A DNA stretch of 64,000 nucleotides from JBBQTQ01 sp038213135 (GTDB lineage: Bacteria; Actinomycetota; Thermoleophilia; Gaiellales; Gaiellaceae): positions 1 to 64,000 of the forward strand of contig JBBQTQ010000002.1 in the NCBI GenBank assembly GCA_038213135.1, given 5' to 3'. The position numbers were made by a program, and so were the translations under genes. Positions 39,569 to 49,315 of the stretch are shown here, one piece after another. Within the stretch, counting starts at the first letter, position 1. Every line of letters begins with the position of its first letter. The notes beneath the pieces are model-generated. The model was not told where the DNA came from. It made no database searches and worked only from the letters and a program-made list of their open reading frames with translations.

Positions 39569-40311
39569 ACGTCGAGGAGACGATCGCCGCACTCGACCGG
39601 GGCGAGATTCGCGTCGCCGAGCGTTCGGGCGACGACTGGGTCGTCAACGAGGAGGCGAAGCAGGCGATCCTCGACTACTTCCGTGTGCGCAAGCTGGAGC
39701 CGATCGAGGTCGGCCCGTTCGAGTACCTGGACAAGATCCCGCTCAAGCACGACTACGGCGCGCAGGGCGTGCGAGTCGTCCCCCCGGCCGTGGCTCGGTA
39801 CGGCTCGTTCCTGTCGGAGGGCGTCGTGATGATGCCGAGCTACGTAAACATCGGCGCCTGGGTCGGGCCCCGGACGATGATCGACACGTGGGCGACGGTC
39901 GGCTCGTGCGCGCAGATCGGCGCGGACGTCCATCTCGCGGGCGGCGTCGGCGTGGGCGGAGTCCTCGAGCCGGTCAACGCCCGGCCGGTGATCGTGGAGG
40001 ACGGCGCCTTCATCGGCTCACGCTGCATCCTCACGGAGGGTGTACGGATCGGCGAGCGCGCCGTCCTCGGCCCGAACGTCTCGCTGACCGCGTCGGTGCC
40101 GATCATCGACGTGACCGGGCCGGAGCCCGTCGAGCACCGCGGCTACGTGCCGCCGTTCTCGATCGTCGTGCCCGGAACGCGCCCGAAGGAGTTCCCGGCC
40201 GGTACGTACCAACTCGCCTGCGCCCTGATCATCGGCCGCCGCAGCGAGGCGACCGACCTGAAGGTGAGCCTGAACGACGCGCTCCGCGAGTACGGCATCG
40301 GCTCCGGCTGA
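39565..40311 (+). CDS. dapD: Tetrahydrodipicolinate N-succinyltransferase
   Basis: A 248-aa acyltransferase with a left-handed beta-helix (VVMMPSYVNIGAWVGPRTMIDTWATVGSCAQIGADVHLAGGVGVGGVLEP). The active-site region GVLEPVNARPVIVEDGAFIGSRC matches the short, proteobacterial-type DapD rather than the long actinobacterial type. It starts the succinyl branch of DAP synthesis. Confidence 0.9.
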   Translation: MNVEETIAALDRGEIRVAERSGDDWVVNEEAKQAILDYFRVRKLEPIEVGPFEYLDKIPLKHDYGAQGVRVVPPAVARYGSFLSEGVVMMPSYVNIGAWVGPRTMIDTWATVGSCAQIGADVHLAGGVGVGGVLEPVNARPVIVEDGAFIGSRCILTEGVRIGERAVLGPNVSLTASVPIIDVTGPEPVEHRGYVPPFSIVVPGTRPKEFPAGTYQLACALIIGRRSEATDLKVSLNDALREYGIGSG

Positions 40312-40428
40312 GGTAATTGTCTCTCCACCCCCACCCAGGGTGGGGAAAGAACCTACCCGCCTCCCTCGAGGTCGACGATACCGCCGCCCGGCGCACGCGT
40401 CTGTGCCGATTCTGTGCCGATTGTGTGA
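40312..40428. other. Intergenic region between convergent dapD and the dapF-like gene
   Basis: 117 bp with a small stem ccccac/gtgggg at 40329-40345 that could end transcripts and a doubled word ctgtgccgatt at 40401-40424. No gene seen. Confidence 0.4.
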
Positions 40429-41121
40429 CTACTCGATCCTCTCGGCCGGACCGGTGAGAAACGCCCGGCCCTCTGACAGCCGCACCTGAAGGTCGCCACC
40501 CGGGAAGCGAACGACGACTTCACCCCCCTGCGGATGCGTGGCTGCCGCGACTGCCACCGCGCTCGTTCCCGAGGCGGTCGTCTCACCCGCTCCTCGCTCC
40601 CAGACGCGTGCCGTGACGAGGCCGGGCGAGTCGACCCGGGCGACCTGCACGTTCGTCCGGTTCGGAAAGCGTGGATGCGTTTCGAGCAACGGCCCGACCG
40701 TCGGCAAGTCGGCCGGGTCGCCGACCACGACCGCGTGGGGGTTGCCCACGGAGACGGGGATCACGTCGATGCCCGCAATCCGTTCCGGGTCGAAGACCTG
40801 CACCTCCCCCATGTCCTGCTCGACATCGAGCCCGCCGAGCATCCTTGCGACCACTAGTCTAGGACCCACTCGGATCATGACCGTCTCCGCTCCAGTACGT
40901 TCGGCGAGCCAGCGGGCGGCGATCCGAGTGCCGTTGCCCGACAGCTCCGCTGTCGAGCCGTCGGGATTCCAGATCACGACGGCCGCGGAGTCCTCTCCGG
41001 CGGACACGACCTGCACGATCCCATCGGTCCCCGAGGCCTCGGCCCGAGCCTGCTCACGCGTCAGCGCCTGCTCGGTCACGAGGTAGACGTTCCCGAGCGC
41101 GTGCCACTTCGAGGATTTCAT
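40429..41121 (-). CDS. DapF-like epimerase with both catalytic Cys replaced by Ser
   Basis: A 230-aa protein of the diaminopimelate epimerase fold, shorter than usual (about 270-280). Family signatures are visible: KWHALGN at the start, LSGNGTRIAARW, SVGNPHAVVVGD, TNVQVARV, and GAGETTASGTSAV. In true DapF the two acid/base cysteines are in CGNG and CGTG; here both are serine (Ser61 and Ser184, both codon tcg). The N-terminal GND is GNV. It may not racemise DAP in the usual way, or may be a paralogue with another role. ATG 41121 lies within the end of miaA. Confidence 0.75.
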   Translation of the reverse strand: MKSSKWHALGNVYLVTEQALTREQARAEASGTDGIVQVVSAGEDSAAVVIWNPDGSTAELSGNGTRIAARWLAERTGAETVMIRVGPRLVVARMLGGLDVEQDMGEVQVFDPERIAGIDVIPVSVGNPHAVVVGDPADLPTVGPLLETHPRFPNRTNVQVARVDSPGLVTARVWERGAGETTASGTSAVAVAAATHPQGGEVVVRFPGGDLQVRLSEGRAFLTGPAERIE

Positions 41122-42004
41122 CGGCGATCTCGCCCGCCGGGCGATCGCCGTCCACGCTAACAAGGCCTGGAATCCGCCGCATCCACTTCCGCTGATAGGC
41201 GGCGTAGCGTCGGTTCCTGGCGGCGAAGGCCTCGATGGCCTCTGTGAGCGGCAGGTCGGCGACTTCCTCCATGCCCATCACCTTCCGCGCAGTTGTCGAC
41301 AGCGGCCCCCCGAGTGCGCGACGCACCTCCTCTTGCAGACCCGCGGCGAACTGGGAACGGGTTCGCTCGGCGATCCGCTCCGCGACCGCCTCTCGAGTCA
41401 GCTCCAGTCCGAAGACGAGCGTCGGCCGCCGCCAATCGTCCGCCCAGAGGGTGTCCCGCGCCGGCACCAGCGAGCGGCCGGCCTCGGCGAGCTCGAGCGC
41501 GCGGACGACGCGGCGCCGGTCATTGGCGTGGACTTGCTCGGCAGCAGCGGGATCGCGAGCCTCGAGCAGCGAGTGCGCGGCAGCCGGGCCGAGAAGAGCG
41601 TAGAGCCGCTCCCAGCGCTCACGCTCGCCGGCGGCGGGGGCCGGCGGGAGGTCGAGTTCGGAGAGTGCCGCGCGCAGGTAGAGGCCGGTGCCGCCCACGA
41701 CGACCGGCGTGCGGCCACGGGCGAGGATCTCGTCGATCGCCTCGTGCGCGAGCTGCTGGTATTCGGCGACCGACGCGTCATGGTCAAGGTTCCAGATCGC
41801 GACCACGTGGGTCGGGTAGTCGGACTGGTTCGTCAGCAGCGGCAGGCCGCGGTAGACCTGCGTCGAATCGGCCGAGACGAGCTCGGCGGGGATGCGCGCT
41901 GCGATTGCTTCTGCGACGGCGCTCTTCCCCGAGGCGGTCGGGCCGAAGACCGCCAGCACGAGGCCACCGAGATCGGCTGCTCCGGCCTCGTCCGTTAGAG
42001 ACAC
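41054..42004 (-). CDS. miaA: tRNA dimethylallyltransferase
   Basis: A 316-aa enzyme that isopentenylates A37 of tRNAs reading UNN codons. P-loop FGPTASGKSAVAEA, DSTQVYRGL, VVVGGTGLYLRA, and the QRKWMRRI segment near the C-terminus are as expected. The start is taken as GTG 42004 (VSLTDEAGAADLGGLVLAVFGPT); TTG 42061 would add 19 residues. Followed, with overlap, by the dapF-like gene and preceded by miaB, which acts on the same base. Confidence 0.92.
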   Translation of the reverse strand: MSLTDEAGAADLGGLVLAVFGPTASGKSAVAEAIAARIPAELVSADSTQVYRGLPLLTNQSDYPTHVVAIWNLDHDASVAEYQQLAHEAIDEILARGRTPVVVGGTGLYLRAALSELDLPPAPAAGERERWERLYALLGPAAAHSLLEARDPAAAEQVHANDRRRVVRALELAEAGRSLVPARDTLWADDWRRPTLVFGLELTREAVAERIAERTRSQFAAGLQEEVRRALGGPLSTTARKVMGMEEVADLPLTEAIEAFAARNRRYAAYQRKWMRRIPGLVSVDGDRPAGEIADEILEVARARERLPRDRAGADA

Positions 42005-42079
42005 CCTTGGGGGCCCCCCCAATTTCAGGCTACGCGAAGAAAACGCATGCGTCTGTGTCAAAAGTGCGCCGAGTTTCGG

Positions 42080-43402
42080 TCACGCGGCGGCCACGGCTGC
42101 CGGAACTTGGGAACCGCGAAGGGTGGTCGAGGTCGCTGCCTCGATCGTGACAGGCACGAGCTCGCCCGCTGCGGCTGAGCCGGAGAAATTGACCGTCGTG
42201 TTGCGCCGGGTGCGGCCACGGAGCAGCGCAGGATCGGTACGGCTGGCCCCTTCGACGAGGACCTCTTCGACGGTGCCGATTCGCTCGAGGTTGCGTTTGC
42301 GCGCGATTCCCTGGACGACGTCGACCAAGCGCTCGATTCGCTCGCGTTTCACACTCACGGCAATCTGGTCGGCCATCGTCGCCGCCTCGGTGCCGGCCCG
42401 CGGGCTGTAGACGAACGTGAAGGCACCATCGAAGCGCACCTCCTCGACGAGCTCCACGGTCGCCTCGAAGTCGGCGTCGGTCTCGCCGGGAAAGCCGACG
42501 ATGATGTCAGTCGTCAACGCGAGATCCGGAATCGCCGAGCGCAGCCGGTCGACGAGGGCCAGGTATCGCTCACGACTGTACGTCCGGCGCATCGCCTTCA
42601 GGATCCGCGTCGAGCCCGACTGGACTGGCAGATGAGTGTGCTCGCATACCGACGCGCACTCGGCCATCGCGGCGATCACCGGCGTCCGGAAGTCCTTCGG
42701 GTGTGGGCTCGTGAAGCGGATCCGGCTGACGCCGTCCACGCCATCGACCGCCCGGAGCAGCTCGCCGAACTCGCCGCCGAACTCGCGGCCCCAAGAGTTC
42801 ACGTTCTGACCGAGGAGCGTCACCTCGCGGACGCCCTGCTCCGCGAGGCGGTCCACTTCCGCGAGGATCTCGCCGGGCCGGCGGCTCTGCTCGCGACCCC
42901 GGACGGCCGGGACGATGCAGTACGCACATTTCGAGTTGCACCCCATCGAGATCTGCACCCAGGCCTGGAATGCTCGTTCCCGACGCAAAGGCAGCGTCGC
43001 CGAAAATCGCCGCTCCTCTCCGGTACCGAACGCCCCGCGCGCGACGCCCTCTCCGCCGGCGCCGAGCCAGTCGGCGAGATGCGAGATCGAGCCCGGCCCG
43101 AACGCGACGTCGACGAACGGGTACCGATCGAAGATCCGCTCGCGCTGCGCCTCGGCATAACAGCCGCCGACGGCGATCACCTTCTCCGGATCACGCGCCT
43201 TGGCCGCTTTCGCGTTGCCGAGATGCGCGGCCAGCCGCTCGTCCGGCTTCTCGCGAATCGTGCAGGTGTTGTAGACGAGCACGTCCGCGTCCTCCTGAGA
43301 CACCGCCTCGCCCAGCCCGAGCTCTTCGAGCAAGCCCTTGATCCGCTCCGAGTCGTGGGCGTTCATCTGACAGCCGAAGGTGGTGACGTGGTAGCGCTTC
43401 AC
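42080..43402 (-). CDS. miaB: tRNA-2-methylthio-N6-dimethylallyladenosine synthase
   Basis: A 440-aa radical-SAM methylthiotransferase that completes ms2i6A37. The N-terminal cluster cysteines lie in TFGCQMN, YNTCTIRE and GGCYAEAQ, the radical SAM motif is CNSKCAYC, and a TRAM domain ends the protein (EEVLVEGASRTDPALLRGRTRRNTTVNF). ATG overlaps the upstream methyltransferase stop. Confidence 0.94.
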   Translation of the reverse strand: MKRYHVTTFGCQMNAHDSERIKGLLEELGLGEAVSQEDADVLVYNTCTIREKPDERLAAHLGNAKAAKARDPEKVIAVGGCYAEAQRERIFDRYPFVDVAFGPGSISHLADWLGAGGEGVARGAFGTGEERRFSATLPLRRERAFQAWVQISMGCNSKCAYCIVPAVRGREQSRRPGEILAEVDRLAEQGVREVTLLGQNVNSWGREFGGEFGELLRAVDGVDGVSRIRFTSPHPKDFRTPVIAAMAECASVCEHTHLPVQSGSTRILKAMRRTYSRERYLALVDRLRSAIPDLALTTDIIVGFPGETDADFEATVELVEEVRFDGAFTFVYSPRAGTEAATMADQIAVSVKRERIERLVDVVQGIARKRNLERIGTVEEVLVEGASRTDPALLRGRTRRNTTVNFSGSAAAGELVPVTIEAATSTTLRGSQVPAAVAAA

Positions 43403-44163
43403 CGCGCGCTCATCGTAAGCCCTGGCTTGCGGCCGGCGAACACGACGGTGCCGACGTCGTCGCCGTCGGAGAACGTCAGCATGCGGCTCTCCGCGACGAA
43501 GCCCGCGCCTTTGAGCACCTCGAGCCAGGTGCCGATCTCGAAGAGACCGAGGACGTGCCGGTCCTGCTCAACTCGAACGTCGCCTCGCTCGTCGCGAAGA
43601 AGGTACGCGTAGTCGGTCAGATAGGTGCTGTCGTCGGGGTCGGGGTCCCAGGTCCACTCGAGGTAGCGCAGCGCTTGTCTCTGGCCGTCGTGGCCGCCGC
43701 ACCGGCTTCCGGGCGCGAAGTGCTCGCGCACGTAGTCGGGGGCAACCACGACTGCGCCGTCCGGCAGACAGTGCTCGAACGCGGTCAGAGCCATGGCACG
43801 GAGCTCCTCCTCGGACAGGAGATAACACACGGCGTCGTGCACGAACACGGCGTCAAACCGCTCGCCCACGCGAGCGTCGCGCATATCGCCCTCGAGATGC
43901 CGGCACTCGGGGTTCAACGAGCGGCTCAGCTCGAGCATCTCGGGCGAGCGGTCGACGAGGGTCAGCTCGAAATGCTCCTTCAGGTGCGACGCGTTGTTGC
44001 CGCCACCACTGCCGAGCTCGAGAACCGTCCGGACGGGACGCTCGGCCGTCTCGAGGAGCAGAGCGCGGTACATGTCGGCCTCCTCCGCGTAGTCAGAGGG
44101 AGCCGTCAGCAGGTGGAACCAGGGCGCGAGCTCGCGGTAGAGACGCGGCTCGGCGCCGCTCAC
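43399..44163 (-). CDS. SAM-dependent methyltransferase, class I
   Basis: A 254-aa protein. Motif I VLELGSGGGNNASHL, acidic loop LVDRSPEML, motif post-I LEGDMRDARVGERFDAVFVHDA. Substrate unknown. Start and stop overlap rny and miaB by 4 bp, which may mean a role in RNA metabolism, but operon position alone does not show this. Confidence 0.8.
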   Translation of the reverse strand: MSGAEPRLYRELAPWFHLLTAPSDYAEEADMYRALLLETAERPVRTVLELGSGGGNNASHLKEHFELTLVDRSPEMLELSRSLNPECRHLEGDMRDARVGERFDAVFVHDAVCYLLSEEELRAMALTAFEHCLPDGAVVVAPDYVREHFAPGSRCGGHDGQRQALRYLEWTWDPDPDDSTYLTDYAYLLRDERGDVRVEQDRHVLGLFEIGTWLEVLKGAGFVAESRMLTFSDGDDVGTVVFAGRKPGLTMSAR

Positions 44164-45692
44164 TTCGCGAATTCGATCGCGCGCGACTCGCGAATGACGG
44201 TCACCTTGATCTGACCGGGGTATTCGAGGTGCTCCTCGATGTCGCGGGCGATCTCGTGCGAGAGCAGCTGGGCCTGGTCGTCGTCGATCTCCTCGGGCTT
44301 GACGATCACGCGGATCTCGCGCCCCGCCTGCAGCGCGTAGACCTTCTCCACGCCCTTTCGCTTGCCGGCGATCTCCTCGAGCGACTCGAGGCGCTTGATG
44401 TACGACTCCAGGCTCTCCCCGCGCGCGCCGGGGCGCGAAGCCGAGATGGCGTCGGCGGAGATCACGAGCACCGCCTCGACCGTCTGCGGCTGCACCTCGT
44501 AGTGATGGGCCTCGATCGCGTGGACGACCGCATCCAACTCGCCGTAACGGCGTGCGTACTGCGCCGAGATCAGCGCGTGCGAGCCCTCGACCTCGTGCGT
44601 CAGCGCCTTGCCGAGGTCGTGCAGGAGGGAGGCCCGCTTCGCGATCTTGACGCTCGCCTGCAGCTCGCCGGCCATGATCCCCGCGAGATGGACGACCTCG
44701 AGCGTGTGCTTGAGGACGTTCTGGCCGTAGCTCGTCCGGTAACGCAGGCGCCCGAGGATCTTCACGAGCTCCTCGTGGAACTCGCCGCAGTTGGCCTCGT
44801 AAACGGCCTGCTCGCCGGCCTGGACGATCGCGTCGTCGAGCTCCGACTTGGACTGGTAGTACATCTCCTCGATCCGCGCCGGGTGAATCCGCCCGTCCTC
44901 GATCAGCTTCAGCAGCGTCAGCTTCGCGACCTCGCGGCGGATGCCGTCGAAGGACGAGAGGACGACTGCCTGCGGGGTGTCGTCGATGATGAAGTCGACG
45001 CCGGTGAGGTGCTCGAGGGCCCTGATGTTGCGGCCCTCGCGCCCGATGATCCGGCCCTTCATGTCGTCGGAGGGCAGCTCCACGATCGAGACGGTTGTCT
45101 CGGCGGCATGGCTCGCCGCAACCCGCTGAAGTGAGTCGGCGACGAGATTGCGGGCGCGCCTGCGGGCCTCCGTCTGCGCTTCCTCGTCGAGCTGTCGGGC
45201 TCGTCGAGCAAGCTCGTGGCGGATCAGCTCTTCCGAGCGTGCGAGCACCTGCGCCTTGGCCTCGTTCGTCGTCAGACCGCTGATCCGCTCGAGCTCTCTG
45301 ACTTCGTTGTCCTTGGCGACCTTCAGCTCGTCCTGCAACTGCTTCGCGTGGAGCTCTCGGTCGCTGACCCCCTGCTCGCGACGCTCGAGCTCGAGCACTC
45401 GACGGCCGACGTCCTCCTCCTTCGCGCGCAGTCGCTCCTGAGCCTGAATCGCCTCGCCGCGCCTGTCCTGCAGATCACGCTCGAGCTCGCTGCGAAGCGT
45501 GACGGCCTCCTCCTTGGCCTCGAGCTGAGCCTCGCGGCGCAGCGACTCGGCCTCGCGCTTTGCCTCGGCGAGCAACAGCTGTCGCGTGCGCCTGGCGGCG
45601 GCGAGATCGGAGCCCGTCAAAAGGCGGATGACGAGCAGCGCTGCGCCCGCCCCGACGGCGAGTCCGATCACGATTCCGATGACGATCGCCAC
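44160..45692 (-). CDS. rny: Ribonuclease Y
   Basis: A 510-aa membrane-anchored endoribonuclease that starts mRNA decay. N-terminal TM (AIVIGIVIGLAVGAGAALLV), a long charged coiled coil (about residues 30-190), a KH domain (IVELPSDDMKGRIIGREGRNIRALEHLTGVDFIIDD), and an HD domain (HTLEVVHLAGIMAGEL ... RASLLHDLGKAL). GTG 45692 has gaggag 5-6 bases upstream. RNase J lies at the right end of the window. Confidence 0.93.
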   Translation of the reverse strand: MAIVIGIVIGLAVGAGAALLVIRLLTGSDLAAARRTRQLLLAEAKREAESLRREAQLEAKEEAVTLRSELERDLQDRRGEAIQAQERLRAKEEDVGRRVLELERREQGVSDRELHAKQLQDELKVAKDNEVRELERISGLTTNEAKAQVLARSEELIRHELARRARQLDEEAQTEARRRARNLVADSLQRVAASHAAETTVSIVELPSDDMKGRIIGREGRNIRALEHLTGVDFIIDDTPQAVVLSSFDGIRREVAKLTLLKLIEDGRIHPARIEEMYYQSKSELDDAIVQAGEQAVYEANCGEFHEELVKILGRLRYRTSYGQNVLKHTLEVVHLAGIMAGELQASVKIAKRASLLHDLGKALTHEVEGSHALISAQYARRYGELDAVVHAIEAHHYEVQPQTVEAVLVISADAISASRPGARGESLESYIKRLESLEEIAGKRKGVEKVYALQAGREIRVIVKPEEIDDDQAQLLSHEIARDIEEHLEYPGQIKVTVIRESRAIEFAK

Positions 45693-45960
45693 CCGTCGCT
45701 CCTCGCTCGGTTGTCCACGGCCAAGGCCGCGGCACCGCTCAGGCATCACGCCGGCACGGGTGCAATCGCGCGAATCATCCAACCGGGACGGCAAAGCCGC
45801 CCCGCCGAGCCCTTAGCTCACCGTGCTACTGATCCTCCCGGAGAGCGTCGTCGTTGTGAGTTCGATCACGTCTGGGTTTCGGAAACGCTGGTTGGTCGGA
45901 TTCGGGAAATCGCAGCTATGCAGGCAAAATGTCGGTTGGTGCGGTTTCTATCCTACCGTG

Positions 45961-46389
45961 TCAGCCCTGCTCCGCAATCCCCTCCGCAAGCAGGCTCTCG
46001 AGCGTCTCCCTGGCGAAGCCCTTCCGCTCGAGCGCACGAAGCGCGCGAGTGCCGCCGCCGAGCTTCTTGACGAGCCGTTCGGCGCGCTCCCGCTCGGCGT
46101 AGAGACCGCCCACGGCTTCGTCGACCAGGTCGGCGTCAACCCCTTTTCGCTCGAGGTCGATCCGGATCGCCGAGTCGCCGTAGCCCCGCTCGGCGAGCCG
46201 CTGGGCGCGCTCCGCGGCGAACCGCGCGTCGTCGAGATACCCGGCGCCGAGAAGCGTCGCCAGGATCTCGGCCCGCTCGTCCTCCGCGACACCGCGACCC
46301 TTCAGCCAGTCCGCGAGCCCGCTTGCCGTCAGATCGCGGCGTGCCAGCGCGCGAACGGCGTCGTCGAGGGCCGGCGAGCCGGCTGGCAT
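45961..46389 (-). CDS. recX: Regulatory protein RecX
   Basis: A 142-aa, helical, charged protein with the repeated three-helix units of RecX (AVRALARRDLTASGLADWLKGRGVAEDERAEILATLLGAGYLDDARFAAERAQRLAERGYGDSAIRIDLERKGVD). It modulates RecA filaments. It starts directly after the recA stop. Confidence 0.88.
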   Translation of the reverse strand: MPAGSPALDDAVRALARRDLTASGLADWLKGRGVAEDERAEILATLLGAGYLDDARFAAERAQRLAERGYGDSAIRIDLERKGVDADLVDEAVGGLYAERERAERLVKKLGGGTRALRALERKGFARETLESLLAEGIAEQG

Positions 46390-47487
46390 CTATGCGACGG
46401 CCTCTTCGGCCTCCGCCTCCACCACCACTTCCGTCTCCTCGGCCTCCTCCACCGGTTGCACCTCCCCGGGCGCGACTGTGGGGAGCAGGCGCGCCGAGAC
46501 GATCTGGTCGGGCCCGGCTGCGGCCTGCAGCCGTGCGAGGATCTGCTGCACGACGTCCGGGTGCTCCCGGAGAAACGCACCTGCGTTCTGCCGCCCCTGG
46601 CCGAGACGTTCATCCTCGAAGCTGAAGTACGAGCCCGACTTCTGGACGATCTTCTTCTCGAGCCCGGCGTCGAGCACCGTCCCCTCCCACGAGATTCCAG
46701 TGCCGAAGATGATGTCGAACTCGGCCTGCTTGAACGGCGGCGCGACCTTGTTCTTGACCACCTTCACGCGCACGCGGTTCCCGACTGCCTCGACGCCGTC
46801 CTTGAGCGTCTCGATCCGCCGGATGTCGAGCCGGACCGACGAGTAGAACTTGAGCGCACGGCCGCCTGGAGTCGTCTCCGGGTTCCCGAACATGACCCCG
46901 ATCTTCTCGCGCAGCTGGTTGGTGAAGATGCACACGGTGTCGGTGCGGTTGAGCGTGCCGGTCAGCTTGCGCAGCGCCTGGCTCATGAGGCGAGCTTGGA
47001 GGCCAACGTGGCTGTCGCCCATCTCGCCCTCGATTTCCGCCTTCGGCACGAGCGCCGCGACCGAGTCGATCGCGACGACGTCGAGCGCGCCGCTGCGGAT
47101 CAGGAGCTCGGTGATCTCGAGCGCCTGCTCGCCGGTGTCGGGTTGGGAGAGCAGTAGATCGTCGACGTTGAGGCCGATGTTGCGCGCGTAGGTCGGGTCG
47201 ATCGCGTGCTCGGCGTCGATGAAGGCGCAGATGCCGCCGCGCCGCTGGGCCTCGGCCATCACGTGGTAGACGAGCGTCGTCTTGCCTGAGGACTCCGGGC
47301 CGAAGATCTCGACGACCCGGCCGCGCGGGAGACCGCCGATGCCGAGTGCCAGGTCGAGCGAGAGCGATCCGGTCGAGATCGCGCCGACGGACACCTGGCC
47401 GCGGTCGCTCATCTTCATGACCGCCCCTTTGCCGAAGTTCCGCTCGATCTGTCCGAGAGCGGTTTCGAGAGCTTGTTCGCGATCCAA
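46390..47487 (-). CDS. recA: Recombinase RecA
   Basis: A 365-aa strand-exchange and SOS protein. Walker [29 protein letters not shown], the L2 region [22 protein letters not shown], and an acidic C-terminal tail ([19 protein letters not shown]). TTG 47487 ([20 protein letters not shown] follows) has aggagg nine bases ahead. Only 5 bp separate it from thpR, so it is transcribed at least partly with cinA-thpR; no SOS box is evident directly upstream. Confidence 0.95.
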   Translation of the reverse strand: MDREQALETALGQIERNFGKGAVMKMSDRGQVSVGAISTGSLSLDLALGIGGLPRGRVVEIFGPESSGKTTLVYHVMAEAQRRGGICAFIDAEHAIDPTYARNIGLNVDDLLLSQPDTGEQALEITELLIRSGALDVVAIDSVAALVPKAEIEGEMGDSHVGLQARLMSQALRKLTGTLNRTDTVCIFTNQLREKIGVMFGNPETTPGGRALKFYSSVRLDIRRIETLKDGVEAVGNRVRVKVVKNKVAPPFKQAEFDIIFGTGISWEGTVLDAGLEKKIVQKSGSYFSFEDERLGQGRQNAGAFLREHPDVVQQILARLQAAAGPDQIVSARLLPTVAPGEVQPVEEAEETEVVVEAEAEEAVA

Positions 47488-47492
47488 CCTGA

Positions 47493-48044
47493 TCAGCCTC
47501 CTAGCGCGACGATTCGCAGTGGTTCGTACTGCGCCCCGTTGGGGTGCAGCCGGGATAGGTAAACAGCTGCGTCGGACGGAACACGCGTTCCGAGCTCCGG
47601 CAGCGGCGGGTGCAGCCTCGGCGCCCGCCTGAAGCGGACGACGGTGAGGTGCGGCAACCATGGCCGCAGCTCCGGTTCGTAGACCCCGAGCGCGACGAGC
47701 CGCCCTTGCAGGTCGGCCGCGAGCGCTGCGGCGTTCCCGTCCTCGTCGTCGAACACGAGCATCCCCACGGAGCGTGTCTCGCGATACCTCCGAACGGTGA
47801 GCCGGGGCGCTTTCGCAGCGCGTGCCGCCTCTCCCAGCGCAGCGGCAATCGCATCCAGCTCCTCAGCGGGCCGCGAGCCGAGGAAGGCCAGCGTGAGATG
47901 GAGCTGGTCGCGCCGCGTCGGCCGGCCGGCCGAGACGTGCAGCGCCTGCCAGGCGACGACGCCGTCGAGGTGCTCGCCCGGGAGCCGGAGAGCGCAGAAG
48001 AGCCGCAGTCGTTCACGGCCTCCGACGCTACCAGGCGAATTCAC
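47493..48044 (-). CDS. thpR: RNA 2',3'-cyclic phosphodiesterase
   Basis: A 183-aa 2H phosphoesterase (LigT-like). Two HxTx motifs: HLTLAFLG and HLTVVRF. GTG 48044 overlaps the cinA stop. The cinA-thpR-recA order is common in Actinobacteria and Firmicutes-like operons. Confidence 0.85.
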   Translation of the reverse strand: MNSPGSVGGRERLRLFCALRLPGEHLDGVVAWQALHVSAGRPTRRDQLHLTLAFLGSRPAEELDAIAAALGEAARAAKAPRLTVRRYRETRSVGMLVFDDEDGNAAALAADLQGRLVALGVYEPELRPWLPHLTVVRFRRAPRLHPPLPELGTRVPSDAAVYLSRLHPNGAQYEPLRIVALGG

Positions 48045-49315
48045 ACGTCTTCGTGCCGATTCTGTGACAAGAGACGCCGCGCGAGATGGAGGCCCGCGAC
48101 GACCGAGCGGCGACGAATCGACTCGCGGTCGCCGGGGTAGTTGATCTCGATTCCGCGGCTTTGCTCGGGCGTCTCGACGTGGAGGTAGACGAGGCCGACC
48201 GGCTTCTCTGGCGTCCCACCGTCGGGCCCGGCCACGCCCGTCACGGACACTGTCACGTCCGCCCCGAGCCGCTCGCGGGCCCCGGTGGCCATCGCGGCGG
48301 CCACCTCGGGCGACACAGACCCATGAGCGGCGAGCAGCTCCTCCGGGACGCCGAGCTCGGCCGTCTTCAGCTCGTTCGCGTACGCCACGACTCCGCCCAG
48401 GAAGACGTCGCTCGCACCGGGCACAGTCGTGAGCCGGGCCGCGACGAGCCCGCCGGTGCACGACTCCGCGGTGGCCAGCGACCAGCCGCGCCCCCGGCAG
48501 AGGTCGAGGACGATCGCCTCGATCGGACGTTCGTCTTCGGCGAAGAGGTGGCGCTCGAGCGGCTGGCGCAGCCGCGCGGCCAAGTCTTCGGCACGCGCCT
48601 CCGCCCCCGGCTCGACGACGAGGTCGACGTGGATCTCGAAGTCCCGCGCGCAGATCGTCGCCTCCACCCCGTCCCCATCTCCGCCAGCCTCGGCGAGCGC
48701 GCTCGCAACGGTCGACTCGCTGACGCCGAAGAGCCGTAGCACTCGTCGGCCGGGCGGCAGGGCCCTGGCCACGAGCGCCTTGATCGGCTCGGTCTCGAGC
48801 GCGCGCGGCCAGAGCCGCTGCAGCTCCGGCGGCGGCCCCGGCAGCACGACGACCGCGCGACCGTCGACAGCCAGGACGATCCCCGGCGCGGTTCCGGCGA
48901 GCCCGAGCGAGATCCCGCCCACTGGGAGCGTCGCCTGCTTGGTCACCCCGGCGGCGAAGTCGGCGTAGGGACGCTTCAGCCGCTCCGCGACCGCGCGCGA
49001 GACGCCTTCGATCTGCTCCTCGAGGTCGGTACGCAACTCGAGGTCAACCCCCGCGGCCGCCGCCACGAACTCGACGGTGCGGTCGTCGTGCGTGGGCCCG
49101 AGGCCGCCCGAGACGATGCACAGCTCGGCCTGCATCCCCTCGCGCAGCGCCGGCGCGAGCTCGTCCGGCCGGTCGCCGACGATCGTGATCCGCGCCGGCT
49201 CGAAGCCGAGGCGCAGCAGCTCGCGCGCCAGAAACGGCCCGTTCAGGTCGGTGCGCTCGCCGCGCACGAGCTCGCTACCAGTGACGACGATCGCGGCCCG
49301 AGGCCGCGCGCTCAA
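48041..49315 (-). CDS. cinA: CinA: competence/damage-inducible protein, NMN deamidase family
   Basis: A 424-aa protein. The N-terminal molybdopterin-binding-like domain (IVVTGSELVRGERTDLNGPFL ... VSGGLGPTHDDRT) and the C-terminal CinA domain (LATAESCTGGLVAARLTTVPGASDVFLGGVVAYAN ... VSVTGVAGPDGGTPEKPVG). The C-terminal domain is known to deamidate nicotinamide mononucleotide. TTG 49315 overlaps the upstream stop (TTGA). Confidence 0.92.
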   Translation of the reverse strand: MSARPRAAIVVTGSELVRGERTDLNGPFLARELLRLGFEPARITIVGDRPDELAPALREGMQAELCIVSGGLGPTHDDRTVEFVAAAAGVDLELRTDLEEQIEGVSRAVAERLKRPYADFAAGVTKQATLPVGGISLGLAGTAPGIVLAVDGRAVVVLPGPPPELQRLWPRALETEPIKALVARALPPGRRVLRLFGVSESTVASALAEAGGDGDGVEATICARDFEIHVDLVVEPGAEARAEDLAARLRQPLERHLFAEDERPIEAIVLDLCRGRGWSLATAESCTGGLVAARLTTVPGASDVFLGGVVAYANELKTAELGVPEELLAAHGSVSPEVAAAMATGARERLGADVTVSVTGVAGPDGGTPEKPVGLVYLHVETPEQSRGIEINYPGDRESIRRRSVVAGLHLARRLLSQNRHEDV

